Shown: positions 52,990 to 64,000 of the stretch, in pieces
How the letters are laid out: every line of letters starts with the position of its first letter
Numbering within the stretch: position 1 is the stretch's first letter
Assembly (NCBI GenBank): GCA_963575745.1
Contig: CAUYUJ010018904.1
Span: forward strand, 696,276-760,275
Direction of reading: 5' to 3'
Origin: Prorocentrum cordatum
Taxonomy: Eukaryota; Sar; Dinophyceae; Prorocentrales; Prorocentraceae
DNA: 64,000 nucleotides
Notes under the pieces: generated by a model
The model's input: only the letters and a program-made list of their open reading frames with translations
Database searches by the model: none
Told to the model about the DNA's origin: nothing
Program-made: the position numbers and the translations under genes

Positions 52990-54060
52990 GTGGGACGCAG
53001 GAGGGGAATCTCCCTGTGAGGCTACGAAGCGTGTGAATGGTGTGTTGACAGGAGCCGGGATGCCCTGATGCGAACGCTCTCACTCGGGTCTTCGCGGAGC
53101 TCCCATGATCCCAAAGAAACGTCTTAGGGCCGTGCTGAAAAGAGCCTCCCCAATGCGACACATCCACTGGGACCCCGGGTGGAACTCCCTACAAGACCAC
53201 GCAGCGTGTGAGGGATGTGCTGAAACTGAAGGCGCCGGCGCAGTCAAACACCGTCACGTGGGCCTTCGGTGGAGCCCCCTGCCACGAAACGTGTGAGTGG
53301 TGCACTGAAATAACAGGTGGAAGCGCATTCGAAGACAACCGCTGGGGACTTCGGTGAACATCCCTATGGGGTCACGAAACGTGCGAGGGGTAGGCCGACA
53401 TGAAAGGCGGGGTCGCATCCGAATCCCGCCACTGCGGCTCCCATGTGGAGCTCCCTTCGGGGACACGACGCGTGTGAGGGGCGTGGTGAAATCGAAGGCG
53501 TGAGCGCATGCGAATCCTGCCTCTGGGGAATTCGGTGAGGCTCTCTTTGGAGCCACGAAGCGTGTGAGGGGGATATGAAAGGCGCGGGCGGAGGCGAATC
53601 CTGCCAATAGGGCCTCCGTTGAGCTCCCGATTTGTCCACGAAACGTGCGAGCGGTCTGCCGAAATTGCAAGAGGAAACGCGTGCGGTCCCTGCCGCTGGG
53701 GCCTTCGGGGGAGCTTCCGCTGGGGCCACGAAGCGTGTGAGCGGTGTGACGAAATTGCAAGCTGCAAAAAATGCAAACCCTGGTACTGGGGCCTGTGGAG
53801 CTCATACGGAAAGTGATGGGCATGCCGAAATGAGGTGCGGGAGCGAATTCCAATCATATCACTGGGGTCTTCGGTGGTGCACCCTATGGGGCCACGCAAC
53901 CTGTGAGGCGTGCGCCGAAATTAAAGGCGCGAGCGCATGGGGAACCTTGCCACTGGGGCCGTCGGCGGAAATCTTTTTGGGGCCACGGAGCGTGAGAGAG
54001 GTGTGCCGAAACGAAAGGGGCGAGCGAATCTGAACCATGTCACTGGGGCCTTCGCCACGA
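52990..54060. repeat. 90-bp satellite array, about ten copies
   Basis: Monomer core GGGGCCACGAAGCGTGTGAG, then GAAATTNAAGGCGCGAGCG and CTGCCACTGGGGCCTTCGG. Cores lie near 53018, 53198, 53282, 53373, 53461, 53553, 53636, 53726, 53891 and 53981. On the plus strand the monomer reads about 30 residues with a conserved GHETCERCAE-like pattern, broken by indels and stops. An isolated monomer is at 45155-45260. Confidence 0.9.
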
Positions 54061-54151
54061 AATGGTATACCGAAACGAGCGCATGCGGAGAGGTGAGGCA
54101 AGGTATGCGGATGATGACGACGACGACATGTGATATCAGAGGTAGGGACGA

Positions 54152-54156
54152 GGGGG

Positions 54157-54184
<28 letters not shown>
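54152..54184. repeat. (GA)n microsatellite
   Basis: GAGAGAGA tract of about 30 bp. Confidence 0.95.
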
Positions 54185-54187
<3 letters not shown>

Positions 54188-54523
54188 GAGGGATGGCGGG
54201 AGGGAAGGAGGGACGCGGGGCGCTACTGGCTCGAAAGAAGGAACCGACGCCACAAGATGGCGTGGGAAAGTCAAGAAGAGAAGGCAGCTACAGGCTCTTA
54301 CTTCCCTTCTCTGGGCTGCAGGTCAGGATGCAGCATGCGTCCACGGCGCTCTCACGAGCGGTTCTCGAACGGCGACTGGCCGAACGCCAGGAGACAGAAG
54401 CAGAACAATCGACGAGGAACGACTGATGGAAACACCTCCCAAGGCCCGACAACCTGCAAGATCCCCGCGTCGACACCCCAAAAACTGCTGCGAATTTCCG
54501 ACAGCATCTTGAAGAGACACGCG

Positions 54524-54720
<197 letters not shown>

Positions 54721-55640
54721 CAAACACGCTTTGGCGTCGCGGCCTCGCGCGCAGCACCGAGGCGTACAAGGTCGGAGAACAGGCAGAGGGAAACACGCGC
54801 GGACGACCCACTCAAACGAGCACACGCAGACACTTAGGAAGGATGAGGGAGAGCGGGAACAGACGGCAGACATGGGCGCAGCCCTCTGAACCTCCGTGTG
54901 CAGGTACTCCCGCATGTGCGTCCGCTCTGCAGCGCCGCCACATCCCCACCTCTGGGCGGAACAAGAGGGGAGAGGGAAACGTCAGCGTATCCTCAAAACG
55001 CCAACACTTCCAAATCATGATGGATCCAGTTCCCAGGCGTTCAATCTGCCCCAGCATGACCTAGGCGCCCAGATTGATTAATAGATGTGGTTCCCTCGAA
55101 CCTGTAAGGTACCTCGAAGGATTCCGACGAATACTCCACTGGGCCCCGGTGCGTAATACCAGTACAAGCACATGCATCTTCCACTGGATCCCAATGTGTA
55201 GCATAGAGAGGAGAGAGCAGGGTAGAGTAGGGCAGGGTGGAGTGTTCATCAGGTTTCCTCTAATGCGAAACCCTGGTCAGACCCCCCCATACACATCACA
55301 TCCAATCATAGAACATTGTAGCTTTATACTCCTTTGCATCATAGGCCGTTTCCTTCATGCTAGAGGCTGTGAGCAATGGATCAACATATCAACCATGAGA
55401 ATTTAATGAATACCTCAACTTGTCCCCCCCGCGCCTGCGATTTTTACGCTCGACCGCGCGTGTGTCCCGCATGGTCTGGGCGCCACGCGGGCTGGCAGCA
55501 CGATATTCAATCTCCCGCGGCTGTGGTGCCTCATCGCCGGCGCTTGTAGAAGTGGGCCCTGCTTGGTACAGTCCACCCGCGTAGTAAGGAAGCACGAGAA
55601 GGAAGCAAGGGCCTTGGAAAGCCATGTCAACACTCTGCGG
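54721..55640. other. No gene recognised; lower-GC sequence
   Basis: Short frames only, with a GTAGAGTAGGGCAGGGTGGA-like tract at 55220. No motif on either strand. Confidence 0.5.
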
Positions 55641-55745
55641 GCGGGGCGCGACCAGCGAAAGCGGCCAAGGATGGGCCGAAAGGGAAGGATGTAAGGGGTA
55701 ACCTTGGGATATTGCTCATCCTTACTATGCGGGTTGACTGTATGC
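55640..55745 (+). repeat. R3 family, shortened copy
   Basis: GGCGCGACCAGCGAAAGCGG, CCTTACTATGCGGGTTGACT and GTATGCCC match the 3' part of 50990-51160. Confidence 0.65.
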
Positions 55746-56500
55746 CCACATGGCCATCCTTTCCTCAAATCAACCAGTGTCGACTGCATATGGCTGCTTT
55801 CGGCGAGAAGTGTAGGTCGGCTGAGGCCTCGCCCCGAAAGGCTCACTCGCCGATCACGATCGGCACGTCAAAATATGTGCTTATCTACTCAAACGCTCTT
55901 GCGAAGACTGGCTCGAGCACTTGGCGCATTCACGCGCGCGCTCACTTGAGCCACGGCGTATCATAACCAAGGGGAGGATTATAGTGCGAAGGATCCACGA
56001 AAAACGTCCACTTCTATGCTTGCGTGGGCGGGGAAATAATCTCACGTCCCGGAGCCATGTCATAAACCATGCTCTCCTCGGTCACACTCCACTCAACTCT
56101 GCTGTACACTTCAACTTGCGAACTACTTTAGTCGGATTCGCTCTTGTGGTCGCCTGTCCACTCTACGCCTATGCCCGCTCATATGCTCTCCTTCATTCGT
56201 GCTCAAACCAGCTCTACTCTACGCTGCGCCTCCGCTCCCCTGTGCTACGCTCTAGTTACGCGAAGCCACCTCTCAACAATCGGTCTACGGTCCATCAGCT
56301 GTACTATGCCACTCCACTGTTCGATTGCTCAACTACCTCCTGAACAAATATACTACTGCACTACTCTGCAAGGGCACGCGGCTGAATCCCACTGAAGGAA
56401 AATGGGGCTGGGACATCCCCCCTTATCATGCTCCGTGGTCCCCGGACCCCCCCTTGACCCGCGCCCCCCTCCCCTCCTTTGGCCACGCCGCACCCCTGGA
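55746..56500. other. No gene; CTACTC-rich mixed sequence
   Basis: Lower-GC sequence with many CTACTCTA-like words (56210-56350) leading into the telomere-like block. Confidence 0.5.
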
Positions 56501-56502
56501 TC

Positions 56503-58230
56503 CGGAACCCTAACCCTAACACCCTCCCACCTCAACCCGCACACCTGAACCCTGGCACCTTCTGACATTACCACCCTACTACGAAGTACTAGCCCTAAGA
56601 CCCTCACACCCTAACGCCCAAACACATTAGCGCTAACACCCTAACCCTAATACCCGAACCCAAACACCACATCGTTTCCACCCGATCCTGAATACCCGAA
56701 CCCTACAACCCAAAAACACATCCACAAACCCTACCACCCTACCCTAACACCTACAGAACTAACCCTAACGCTGAAACCCTGATCCGAACACCCTAACCAT
56801 GACACCCTAAACCCTAACCATATACCCTAACCAAAACACCCTATCCCGAGCACTAACACGCTAACACACTAACACCCAAACCTTGACACCTTGCCCCTAG
56901 CACACTAACCCTAGCAGCCGAACCCTAAGCCTGACATGTAAAGTCTACTACCCTCACTCAAACCATGACATCCTGGCCCTAGCACCATAACGCTTCCACC
57001 CTGACACTAGATCTGACACCCTGACCCTGGCACCCTAATATCCTAAGCCTAACACCCTAACCCTAGCACCCTAACCATAGCAGCAACACCCTGGCCCTGA
57101 CGCTTACAACCCTACCAGCCTAACCCTAGCAGAACCTAACACCCTAACCCTATCATTCTAATACGATCACCCTAACCCTAACACTTACACTTAAACCCTG
57201 GCGCTTAAACCCTAACCCTACCATGGCAAACTGGCCCTAGCACTCTAACGATCCCAACCTAGACCTAACCCTGACACCCTAAAACCCTAGCATAACACCC
57301 TAAATCTCACACCCCAATACCAGCACCCTAACACTAACACCATAACACCCTAAACATAGCACCCTAACCCTAGCCCCCTAATCCTAATCCTGGCGATTGA
57401 ACCCTACCACCCTAACCTCAACAGGCCCCAACTCCCTAGTCATATCACCCTAAAACGGTCAGCCGAATCCTAACCCTGACACTTCAATCCGACCGTCCTA
57501 ACGCAAACCATGGCACCCTGGCCCTAACACTCGAATGCTTTCACCCTGACCAAAACCCTGACACCCTAGCACCCCAATCCCAACCCTAACACCCTATCCC
57601 TAGCACCCTAAGTCTAACCGTAACATCCTAACACCCCAAACCTAACGTGCTGACACCCTGATCTTACGCCTGGCACCCCGGCCGAAACACCCTGGAAGCA
57701 TAATGCGAAAATGCTAATTCTAATCCGAACCTATCACCATACCCATGCCACCTGTACCCGGCCACCCTAAACCTGGCACAACAACACCCGAAAAACCGAT
57801 GATCATAACTCTAACACCCGGATCCTAATACCTTAAATCAAACCCCTGACCGTAAACCTTTAATACCAGAACCTGCTGACAATCACCCAAACACCCCCGA
57901 CCCACCACATAAACCTTAATACCCGAATCCAAGTCCTGACGCACGAGCCCAAACATCCAAATACTGACATCATAACTCTCTTCACCATGAACCTAACACC
58001 CTGACACCCTAATCCTAACATCCTAGCAATCACACCCTGACACTAACACCCTAACCCTAATCCTAACCCTAACCGAGCACCCTTCTCCTAGCATCCGAAC
58101 CCGACCACCCTAACCCTAACCCTGACACCAGAACCCCAACACCCGAATCCTAACACCCGAAAGCCTAATACCCGAACCCTAACACCCGAATCATAATCCC
58201 GAAACAATCTAAAGGCGCTAGCCCTAACCC
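56503..58230. repeat. Degenerate telomere-like CCCTAA block, about 1.7 kb
   Basis: Built of ACCCTAACCCTAACACCCTA-type words, C-rich on the plus strand throughout, with heavy point divergence. Exact CCCTAAACCCTAA is rare. No frame over 60 codons occurs between 56607 and 58165 because TAA/TAG words saturate it. It is an interstitial or subtelomeric remnant, not an active telomere end. Confidence 0.85.
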
Positions 58231-59115
58231 CCTAACCTGCCAAGAGAGGGGGGGGGAGTCGAAACCGCAACCTACCCCTCCCTCCGTCGCAAAGGGGGGG
58301 GAAGGGGGGAGGGTCGAAACCCCCACCTCCCCATTTCGAAGGGAGAATAGGGGCCCGAAAACAAAACACCACTGCATTCAGAGTGCTTAAGCACACCCGC
58401 CCTCTTCAATTAAAGGGGATCCATTGGCGCTTTTCCCTACTCGAACTCAGCCCAGGAAAGCTACTCCAATATAATACTACTCCTGTCCACGTATGCACTG
58501 GTATCCTACTACGCTGCGACCATACTACTCGACTTCTCCATCTTGTGCTTACACTGCGAGTGCCCTCCCTCGACACTCTACTATCCAAGAATACTCCACA
58601 CGCGTATTCCACATGCGAAACAGGTAAACGGGACATCTCATGTCTGATACTTTGAGGTCCCCCATTTTGCTGCAACGCGACTCTGCTTCTGCACAGCACT
58701 GCACGAGCAATCCCCATGCGGGACTGAAATGTGGGACATCTACCCGTACTACGACTCGAATGCCCAACTGCTTGACACGTGCGTTCCACATGCGGGAATG
58801 GCGTGTGGGACACGAGCGAATACGGCCCTGCGGGAGAGAGCGGGGACCCTGGGCTCGGAGGAAAGGCTTGCAACATCCACAGGCGACTGGTTTACGGACC
58901 ACCTTGAACATCCGAAAAGAAGGTCCCATAGGACCCTCATCCTTCGATGGTACTCGGTGATAAAGAAGGCACAAATCGTAATAATAACAACAAGAACACA
59001 ATCATCGCCCGCCGGCATGGGGTCGCAGCCAGTATTGACAACAGGGCGTGTCGCACATCTGCTCCGTAGAGCCCCTCGGCCACTTCATCTCCTCCCCCAG
59101 ACCTCCCCCCGTACC
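58231..59115. other. No gene; short repeats
   Basis: Two diverged G-run units with GTCGAAAC (58250-58340) and a duplicated GCGTATTCCACATGCG-like word (58602 and 58780). No coding signal. Confidence 0.5.
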
Positions 59116-59560
59116 CTCGATTGCCTTCATCCTCCTCCTCATCCTCCTCCTCATCTTCCTCCTCCTCCTCCTCCTCCTGCTCACGCTGGGCACCTGTAGA
59201 GCTCCCTCAGGGTCACGGGCGTGGCGGTGTGCCGGGCATACTGCTCGACCCTGTGAGGGTGGGAAGAAGGGAGGGGGGCGGGAGGGGAGCAGAGGGGAGT
59301 CGGATGACGGGGGGATCTCTCGCGTTTACCCCCCTCGCCCCACCACCTCCTCGTCCTTGGCAGGGCAGCTAGGGGGCAGATGGAGGGAGGGGGACGGGGA
59401 GGGGAGAAGTGGGGGCGGGAGGCGAAAAGAGAGGGGAAGGAAGAAGGTCAAGATGAGAAGGGGTAAGGAGGGGGAGGGAGGAGGAGGACAGGGAGGGAGG
59501 GAGTAGAAGGAGAGGGGGGAGAATGGAGTAGGAAGAGGGGGCAGGTATGGGGCAAGCTAG
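59116..59560. repeat. (CTC)n tract and G-rich purine tract
   Basis: CTC/ATC triplets at 59127-59180 and an AGGGGGAGG-type tract at about 59375-59535. Confidence 0.85.
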
Positions 59561-60130
59561 GTGCAATTACGCCATATTGGGCATCCTACCTCTCCCACCC
59601 ATCCCTTCCAATTGCGCTGTTTGTTTCTCTATCCGCGGATGTGTGTCACCGAGAACCTGGAACTCCAAAGACGATCCCATCATGTCGTGCGCGTAATGAA
59701 AAGGGGGAGCCGTGTATATTGGAGCAGGACTAGCGGATGAGAAGGAGAATGAGCTAGAGGAAGAGAAGGATAAGGAAGGAGGAAGGCGGTGAGGAGCACC
59801 GGCAGCAGGAGCAGGAGGAGCAGGAGGAGTAGGAGGACCAGGGGAAGACGGGGGAGGTGAAAGGCAGAGGCGACAACGACGAGGAAGCACTCGGATCCAC
59901 AATGTTGCCCGCGCTGAGGCGAGCGTGCTACTCTGAACGACTGAAGAAGCAAAGCGTCGATCCACAAATGAGGCCGACGCTGCAGCGGGAGAAACCTTGT
60001 GAGACACCGAAAGCGTCCCGACTGGAAACGACCACATGAGAAGCATCCGCCAGTGTTTGCATCACGTAGTGGAGTGCCCCAAGGCTCATGCAGCCCTTGA
60101 AAATTTGTTGAAAGACCAGGCCACCGGTTT
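59561..60130. other. No gene recognised
   Basis: Contains a GGAGCAGGAGGA tract (59790-59840). No recognisable protein. Confidence 0.45.
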
Positions 60131-60134
60131 CACA

Positions 60135-60790
60135 AAGATTTCCGCGGATTTCCGGGGATTCCCCAGGATTCCCAGGAGTTTCCGGGGATCCCCCTGGGAT
60201 TTCCAAGGATTCCCCAGGATTCCTCCACCGTGTCGCGCGCGTCCTCTGGCAGCGCAGCCGGCCGAACATGGGCCCAACAGCGCGCTGGAGGGCCCAAGAT
60301 GCATCCGAGAAGGCCCAAGAGTGCCCCGATACGCCCAAGGCGTCCCCAACACGGCCCAAGAAGCCCCGAAGACGTCCCAAGAGTGTTCAAAGAGGCGTGC
60401 CCCAAGAGGCAGACATCAGTGATGCTCCTTATGTTTTTGGTTTTAGTTTTTGGTTTTTCGCCTTTTCGGCCTTCCGACTCTCCAAGACGGCCCACGAGGC
60501 CCCCAAGATCGCTCCAAGACGGTCTCAGAGGCCCGAGGGCTCCAAGACAGCCCAAGCGGCGCCCAAGACGGCCAAAAAGACCCAAAGAGGGCCCCAAGAG
60601 GGGGCCCAGATGGGGAACCCGAACGGACATTTCGAGCCCTCAGCAACGAGGGCCCCCTCAGAAGGCCCCAAGATGCGCCCAAGAGGCGGCTCCCAAGAGG
60701 CCCCAAGAGGAGGCTCCCAAGAGGTCCCAAAACTGTTTCCAAGAGACCCCGGAGAATGCCCCGAAGAAGCATCCCTGAGAACTCTGACCC
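60135..60790. repeat. Degenerate minisatellites (GGATTCCCC type, then CCCAAGAGG type)
   Basis: TTCCGCGGATTTCCGGGGAT-like units at 60135-60228, then GGCCCCAAGAGG-like units of about 12 bp at 60280-60770. The long frames are repeat artefacts. Confidence 0.8.
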
Positions 60791-61004
60791 GCAACCCAGG
60801 CACGGTGACGGGATGAATGAAGAGGGGCACGAGCTGGAGCATGAGCATGCTGCCATGATGGGCTGGAGCACCGAGGATGGGGGGATGCAGCGTCGGGAAC
60901 GAGGCTCCCAGACCAGGCAGCCGAGCGAGCCTCCCAGAGAGGGGGGGGGGGGAAGGCAGGGAAGGAGTGCGGAAGAGGGAGCATGAGGACCAGAGAGAAG
61001 TAAG

Positions 61005-61060
61005 GAGGAGGAGGAGGAGGAGGAGGAGGAGGAGGAGGAGGAGGAGGACCAGGATGGGGA
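61005..61060. repeat. (GGA)n microsatellite
   Basis: GGAGGAGGAGGA for about 48 bp. Confidence 0.97.
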
Positions 61061-62360
61061 GGTACAGATGGAGGACGTGGAGGTGGAAAAGGAAACTAGG
61101 GCGAGCGAAGGGAGGAGAGGGTTAGGAGCTTTCTTATTATTCCTCCTCGTGCCCCTCCTCCGCCCCCCTCTCCTTCTTCCGCCTCCCCCCAGGGAAGGGA
61201 CCCAGGAAATGCAGGCGAGGGGGGATGGTGTAGAAGTGGAGGATATGGGAAAGCGGGGAAAAGAGAAAGGGGAGAGGCGACAACGAAGAAGAAAGCACAA
61301 ATATGAATAATACTGAGAAGACGAAGAAGAAGGACACGGCTGGAGACGGGAGCCGAGACTGATAGCTGACTTCCCTCGAAAACGTGCGCTTGCGCTGAAG
61401 GTGTCCGCGCGGATGTGGGCAACAGTGCGCCGCCAATTGCTGTGAGGGTCAAGTTCCTGGGTTCTCGCGCCCGACATTCTCGATTCTGGGCTCCTGGTTT
61501 CTCGCGGATGCTGCGCGACTGTCGCAAAACAACATCTCCACAACGCTCGGTATGCGACCAAGATCCATGGGGGCCCGGGTTCCTGATCTTCAGTCACGCA
61601 CCTTGGGCTTCGAAAGCGTACACGGTAGCATGTGGACAGAATACAGAATAGTGTTGAGCAGGGAGAACTGCAAGGAGAGGGCAATAGTACCAAACAGCAT
61701 AGCGCAAGCCGTAGAGGGGCGATGATAGAGACCAAACGTGTCTGCGGAGGCACGTGAAAGTAGAGAGCACATGACACAGAGCTGAAGGTATCGAGAGAGT
61801 ACAGACTATCGACTGATCAGAAAATACATGGCCGCCATCTTTTCTCGCATCCACTACTGACTGCCCACCACGCCATCTCAACCCAGACCGGCGTCGCCGT
61901 TGGGCCTGCCAGTTTCCAGTGGGGGGACGCTCGAGAACATCGGGAATATGCAGTGGAATCCGCACATCTCCCAGCACGAAATTTGCAGGGGTCTGGGACC
62001 TTCGGGTTGGGTTGGTGTGGTGTGGTCAGCAGTGAACCACTTGCACGCGTCCTCGACAGGACTCGCGCGAACAACTGCTGTGGGGGCCCTCCAGTGCCAG
62101 GCATGACGGTATCTAGTGGCCCGCGCCCTGCGCCGTTCTGAGCTCCTCTCGGGAGACACGACGGTATGCGAGCTCGTACCATTTTGGACTCGCCGCTTGG
62201 GGCGCAGATCGCAGATCCTGGGGCCCGGAGCGTCGCCACCCCGTTCGTCCCTCTCCTCAGCCTTCTCATGCCAGCCGCCCGCCTGCGGCTGACCGCAGGC
62301 AAGGACCGCCCAGCCATCGCCCCTCGAGCCGGGCGGCTGATCGGCAGCAGGCCCAGCCCA
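61061..62360. other. No gene recognised
   Basis: Single-copy sequence. Open frames on both strands carry no motif. Confidence 0.45.
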
Positions 62361-62364
62361 CGCC

Positions 62365-62435
62365 TCCTCCTCCTCCTCCTCCTCCTCCTCCTCCTCCTCC
62401 TCCTCCTCCTCCTCCTCCTCCTCCTCCTCCTCTCC
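62365..62435. repeat. (CTC)n microsatellite
   Basis: CTCCTCCTCCTC for about 70 bp. Confidence 0.97.
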
Positions 62436-62509
62436 TCCTTCTCCTCCACGGCCTCGCTCCCACCCACCCTCCCCCTCTCCCTTCCTCCGGCGAACTTTGC
62501 ATGTACCTT

Positions 62510-62580
62510 CAGGGAGGGTGGCGGTGTATAAAGCCGCTGGCTCCCAGTGGTGATCTATACACCGCCACCCTCCCACGAGG
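62510..62580. repeat. Short inverted repeat around GGCGGTGTATA
   Basis: GGAGGGTGGCGGTGTATA (62514-62531) and TATACACCGCCACCCTCC (62555-62572) are perfect inverted arms of 18 bp separated by 23 bp. Confidence 0.9.
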
Positions 62581-62949
62581 CCTGGGAGCATTCCATCTGA
62601 GGGTGCCTGTGTATATGTTTATGTGGTGGATCCCAAGCCACCATCAGCAGCAGCGGGAGCAGGTGCACGGAGACCCAGAGGCCCCGCCAGCGGCAAGGAA
62701 CACACGATCTCGCCGAGAAGGCCAAACACTCCAGCCTCCGCCAATCCACACACCGCGGGGTCATCCCTGAGATGGCGCCAGGCGCCCCCATACAAGTTCC
62801 TGTCTGTGCCCGCCGGGTGTGGAAGCCACGGCACATCCCGGGCCTCAGGGGTCAGGGGCTGAATGAAGGTCGCCGAAATTATGCATTCTTTATACTAGAG
62901 AGAACCCAATCAGCGGATGGCTTTGGGAATTAATGGCATGGATATTGAA

Positions 62950-63320
62950 ATCGATTGTGAGAGCTATAGTGAGATCGATGGTGGGATCGATGGCGAGGAC
63001 GATAGCAAGGTCGATCGTGAAACCGATAGTGAAGTCGATCCAGTGAGATCGATAATGAGATCGATCGTGAGATCGCTCGTTCGAAATACAGTGAGATCTA
63101 TAATGAAATCGATAAGGGGATCGATCGTGAAATCGATCGAGAAATAGGTAGTGAGATCGATGGTGCGATCGATCGATCGGGAGATCGACCAGGAACCTGG
63201 GAACCCGGAAACCCAGAAACCCGGGAGCCCGGAAACCCGGGAACCCCGCCTCCCAGCGAAATTGACCCCGAACCAACAACTGGGAACCCGGCAACCCGGA
63301 CCCGGGAACCCAGGAACCTT
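62950..63320. repeat. 12-bp minisatellite GATCGATNGTGA, then CCCGGGAAC-type minisatellite
   Basis: GTCGATCGTGAA/GATCGATAATGA-type units to about 63180, then GGAACCCGGAAACCC-type units to 63320. Confidence 0.9.
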
Positions 63321-63324
63321 GCGG

Positions 63325-63425
63325 CGGCCCACTGAAATCGGCCGCCCACTTTCGCCAAATCCTTCAAGATCCGCTCGGACCCCTTCAGTGCAAGCAATGG
63401 TTTGGGAATCTGGTCGATGTATTGG
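63325..63425 (-). CDS. Possible short exon, unrecognised
   Basis: The minus strand reads YIDQIPKPLLALKGSERI and then LKDLAKVGGRFQWAAA, followed at once by a GT donor (AAGGTTCCTGG) where the minisatellite begins. The composition is protein-like but there is no known domain, and the acceptor side is unclear. Confidence 0.25.
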
Positions 63426-64000
63426 ATGCACTCCAATCCATACAGGGAGGGAGATTCGCGTCCACCTCCAACAAAGAAGTTCCTGGGGAATCACAGCGTA
63501 CTGAATTCAGTCCTGACGGACTGGAGCGTGAGAGGGCACCTGTACCCACCAACCGCTAACACGCTCGCCGGGGATATCTGCCTGCCTGCTGCTGCCCTAG
63601 AGGGCTCCACAACGCCAAAACATAAGAAACTGCAGTTGGCTGATCACAGCCATTCACGTGCGATGTTCCTGAGGAAGCCTGCGGGAGACTTAATCAACAG
63701 CTGAATACGTTTCGCCTCCAAGAAACTTCATACGGCGCTGCCCCTGCCATCATCCTCCCAGTACTCCTTTCTTGCCTCGCACTCTCCTCCTCTCTTCTCT
63801 GACTCTGTCCCGATAGTGGCTGGCCCTCTCCGCGTACTGTCTCTAACCCACAGGAGCTGTAGCATTGTGTTTCTTATGTGCGCTGCAACATCCAACTGTT
63901 TTCAGTGCTTCAAGATGGTATTCCCACTGCCGCGTGGGCCGCATCTTCGGATCGGCGCTATGCTCCCATCATTCGGAATTGGGCTCTCGCCCCAGCGTGG
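63426..64000. other. No gene recognised
   Basis: Lower-GC single-copy sequence to the window edge. A short plus frame (63402-63704) has no motif. Confidence 0.45.

Noticed and set aside
55944-55960. CTTGAGCCACGG match to the spliced leader
   Set aside because: Nine leader bases and then unrelated sequence, with no downstream ORF of interest.
60443-61777. 444-codon minus-strand frame
   Set aside because: It runs through a CCCAAGAGG minisatellite and a GGA tract, with no conserved motif.

Overview
The window reads as nuclear DNA of a dinoflagellate. Two imperfect copies of the 22-nt dinoflagellate spliced leader (DinoSL) lie just upstream of protein-coding ORFs, at 8661-8682 (+) and 28349-28370 (-). 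The DNA is GC-rich, gene-poor and loaded with microsatellites, satellites and foldback repeats. One host gene is split into tiny exons by kilobase introns. The species cannot be named from the sequence alone.

Region 1 (1-6.3 kb): sequence without a recognised gene, with coding-looking but frame-broken minus-strand fragments (390-1046 and 3557-4675), then pyrimidine-rich low-complexity DNA.

Region 2 (about 6.3-22.2 kb): the main feature, a large Helitron-like rolling-circle element. In order on the plus strand it has a 160-bp tandem repeat, a leader-type purine-rich repeat, a 138-residue unknown ORF (7695-8111), an RPA70-like single-strand-binding protein (8735-10657) preceded by a spliced-leader relic, a 190-bp tandem duplication, a second copy of the leader repeat, and a giant intronless RepHel gene (11699-21977, about 3,426 codons). 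RepHel carries an N-terminal ubiquitin-specific protease (USP) domain, a C2H2 finger, a DUF6570-like region, a Helitron HUH/two-tyrosine Rep domain and a Pif1-type helicase. Two apparent single-base deletions interrupt it. At least seventeen copies of a 22-nt GGG-TTGT-CCC stem-loop motif, all in one orientation, occur between 6.8 and 22.1 kb and I saw none elsewhere. Two lie in frame inside RepHel linkers. A natural reading is that RepHel nicks, transfers and unwinds DNA, the RPA-like protein coats the displaced strand, and the USP domain acts on host or element ubiquitin conjugates. The last role is inference.

Region 3 (22.2-40 kb): repeats, microsatellites and foldback elements around one intact single-exon gene on the minus strand, a plastid-type flavodoxin (27509-28258). 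It has a signal-like presequence and a nearly perfect DinoSL relic 91 nt upstream of its ATG, so it is probably an mRNA-derived retrocopy.

Region 4 (40-49.2 kb): four short minus-strand exons (49.18, 47.55, 44.66 and 40.7 kb) that join into the N-terminal helical domain of a mitochondrial pyruvate/branched-chain dehydrogenase kinase-like protein. The introns are 1.5-3.8 kb and full of repeats. The ATPase-domain exons were not found.

Region 5 (49.2-64 kb): tandem satellites (170, about 105 and 90 bp), long GA and CA tracts, a 1.7-kb degenerate telomere-like CCCTAA block (56.5-58.2 kb), and several minisatellites. No confident gene was found.
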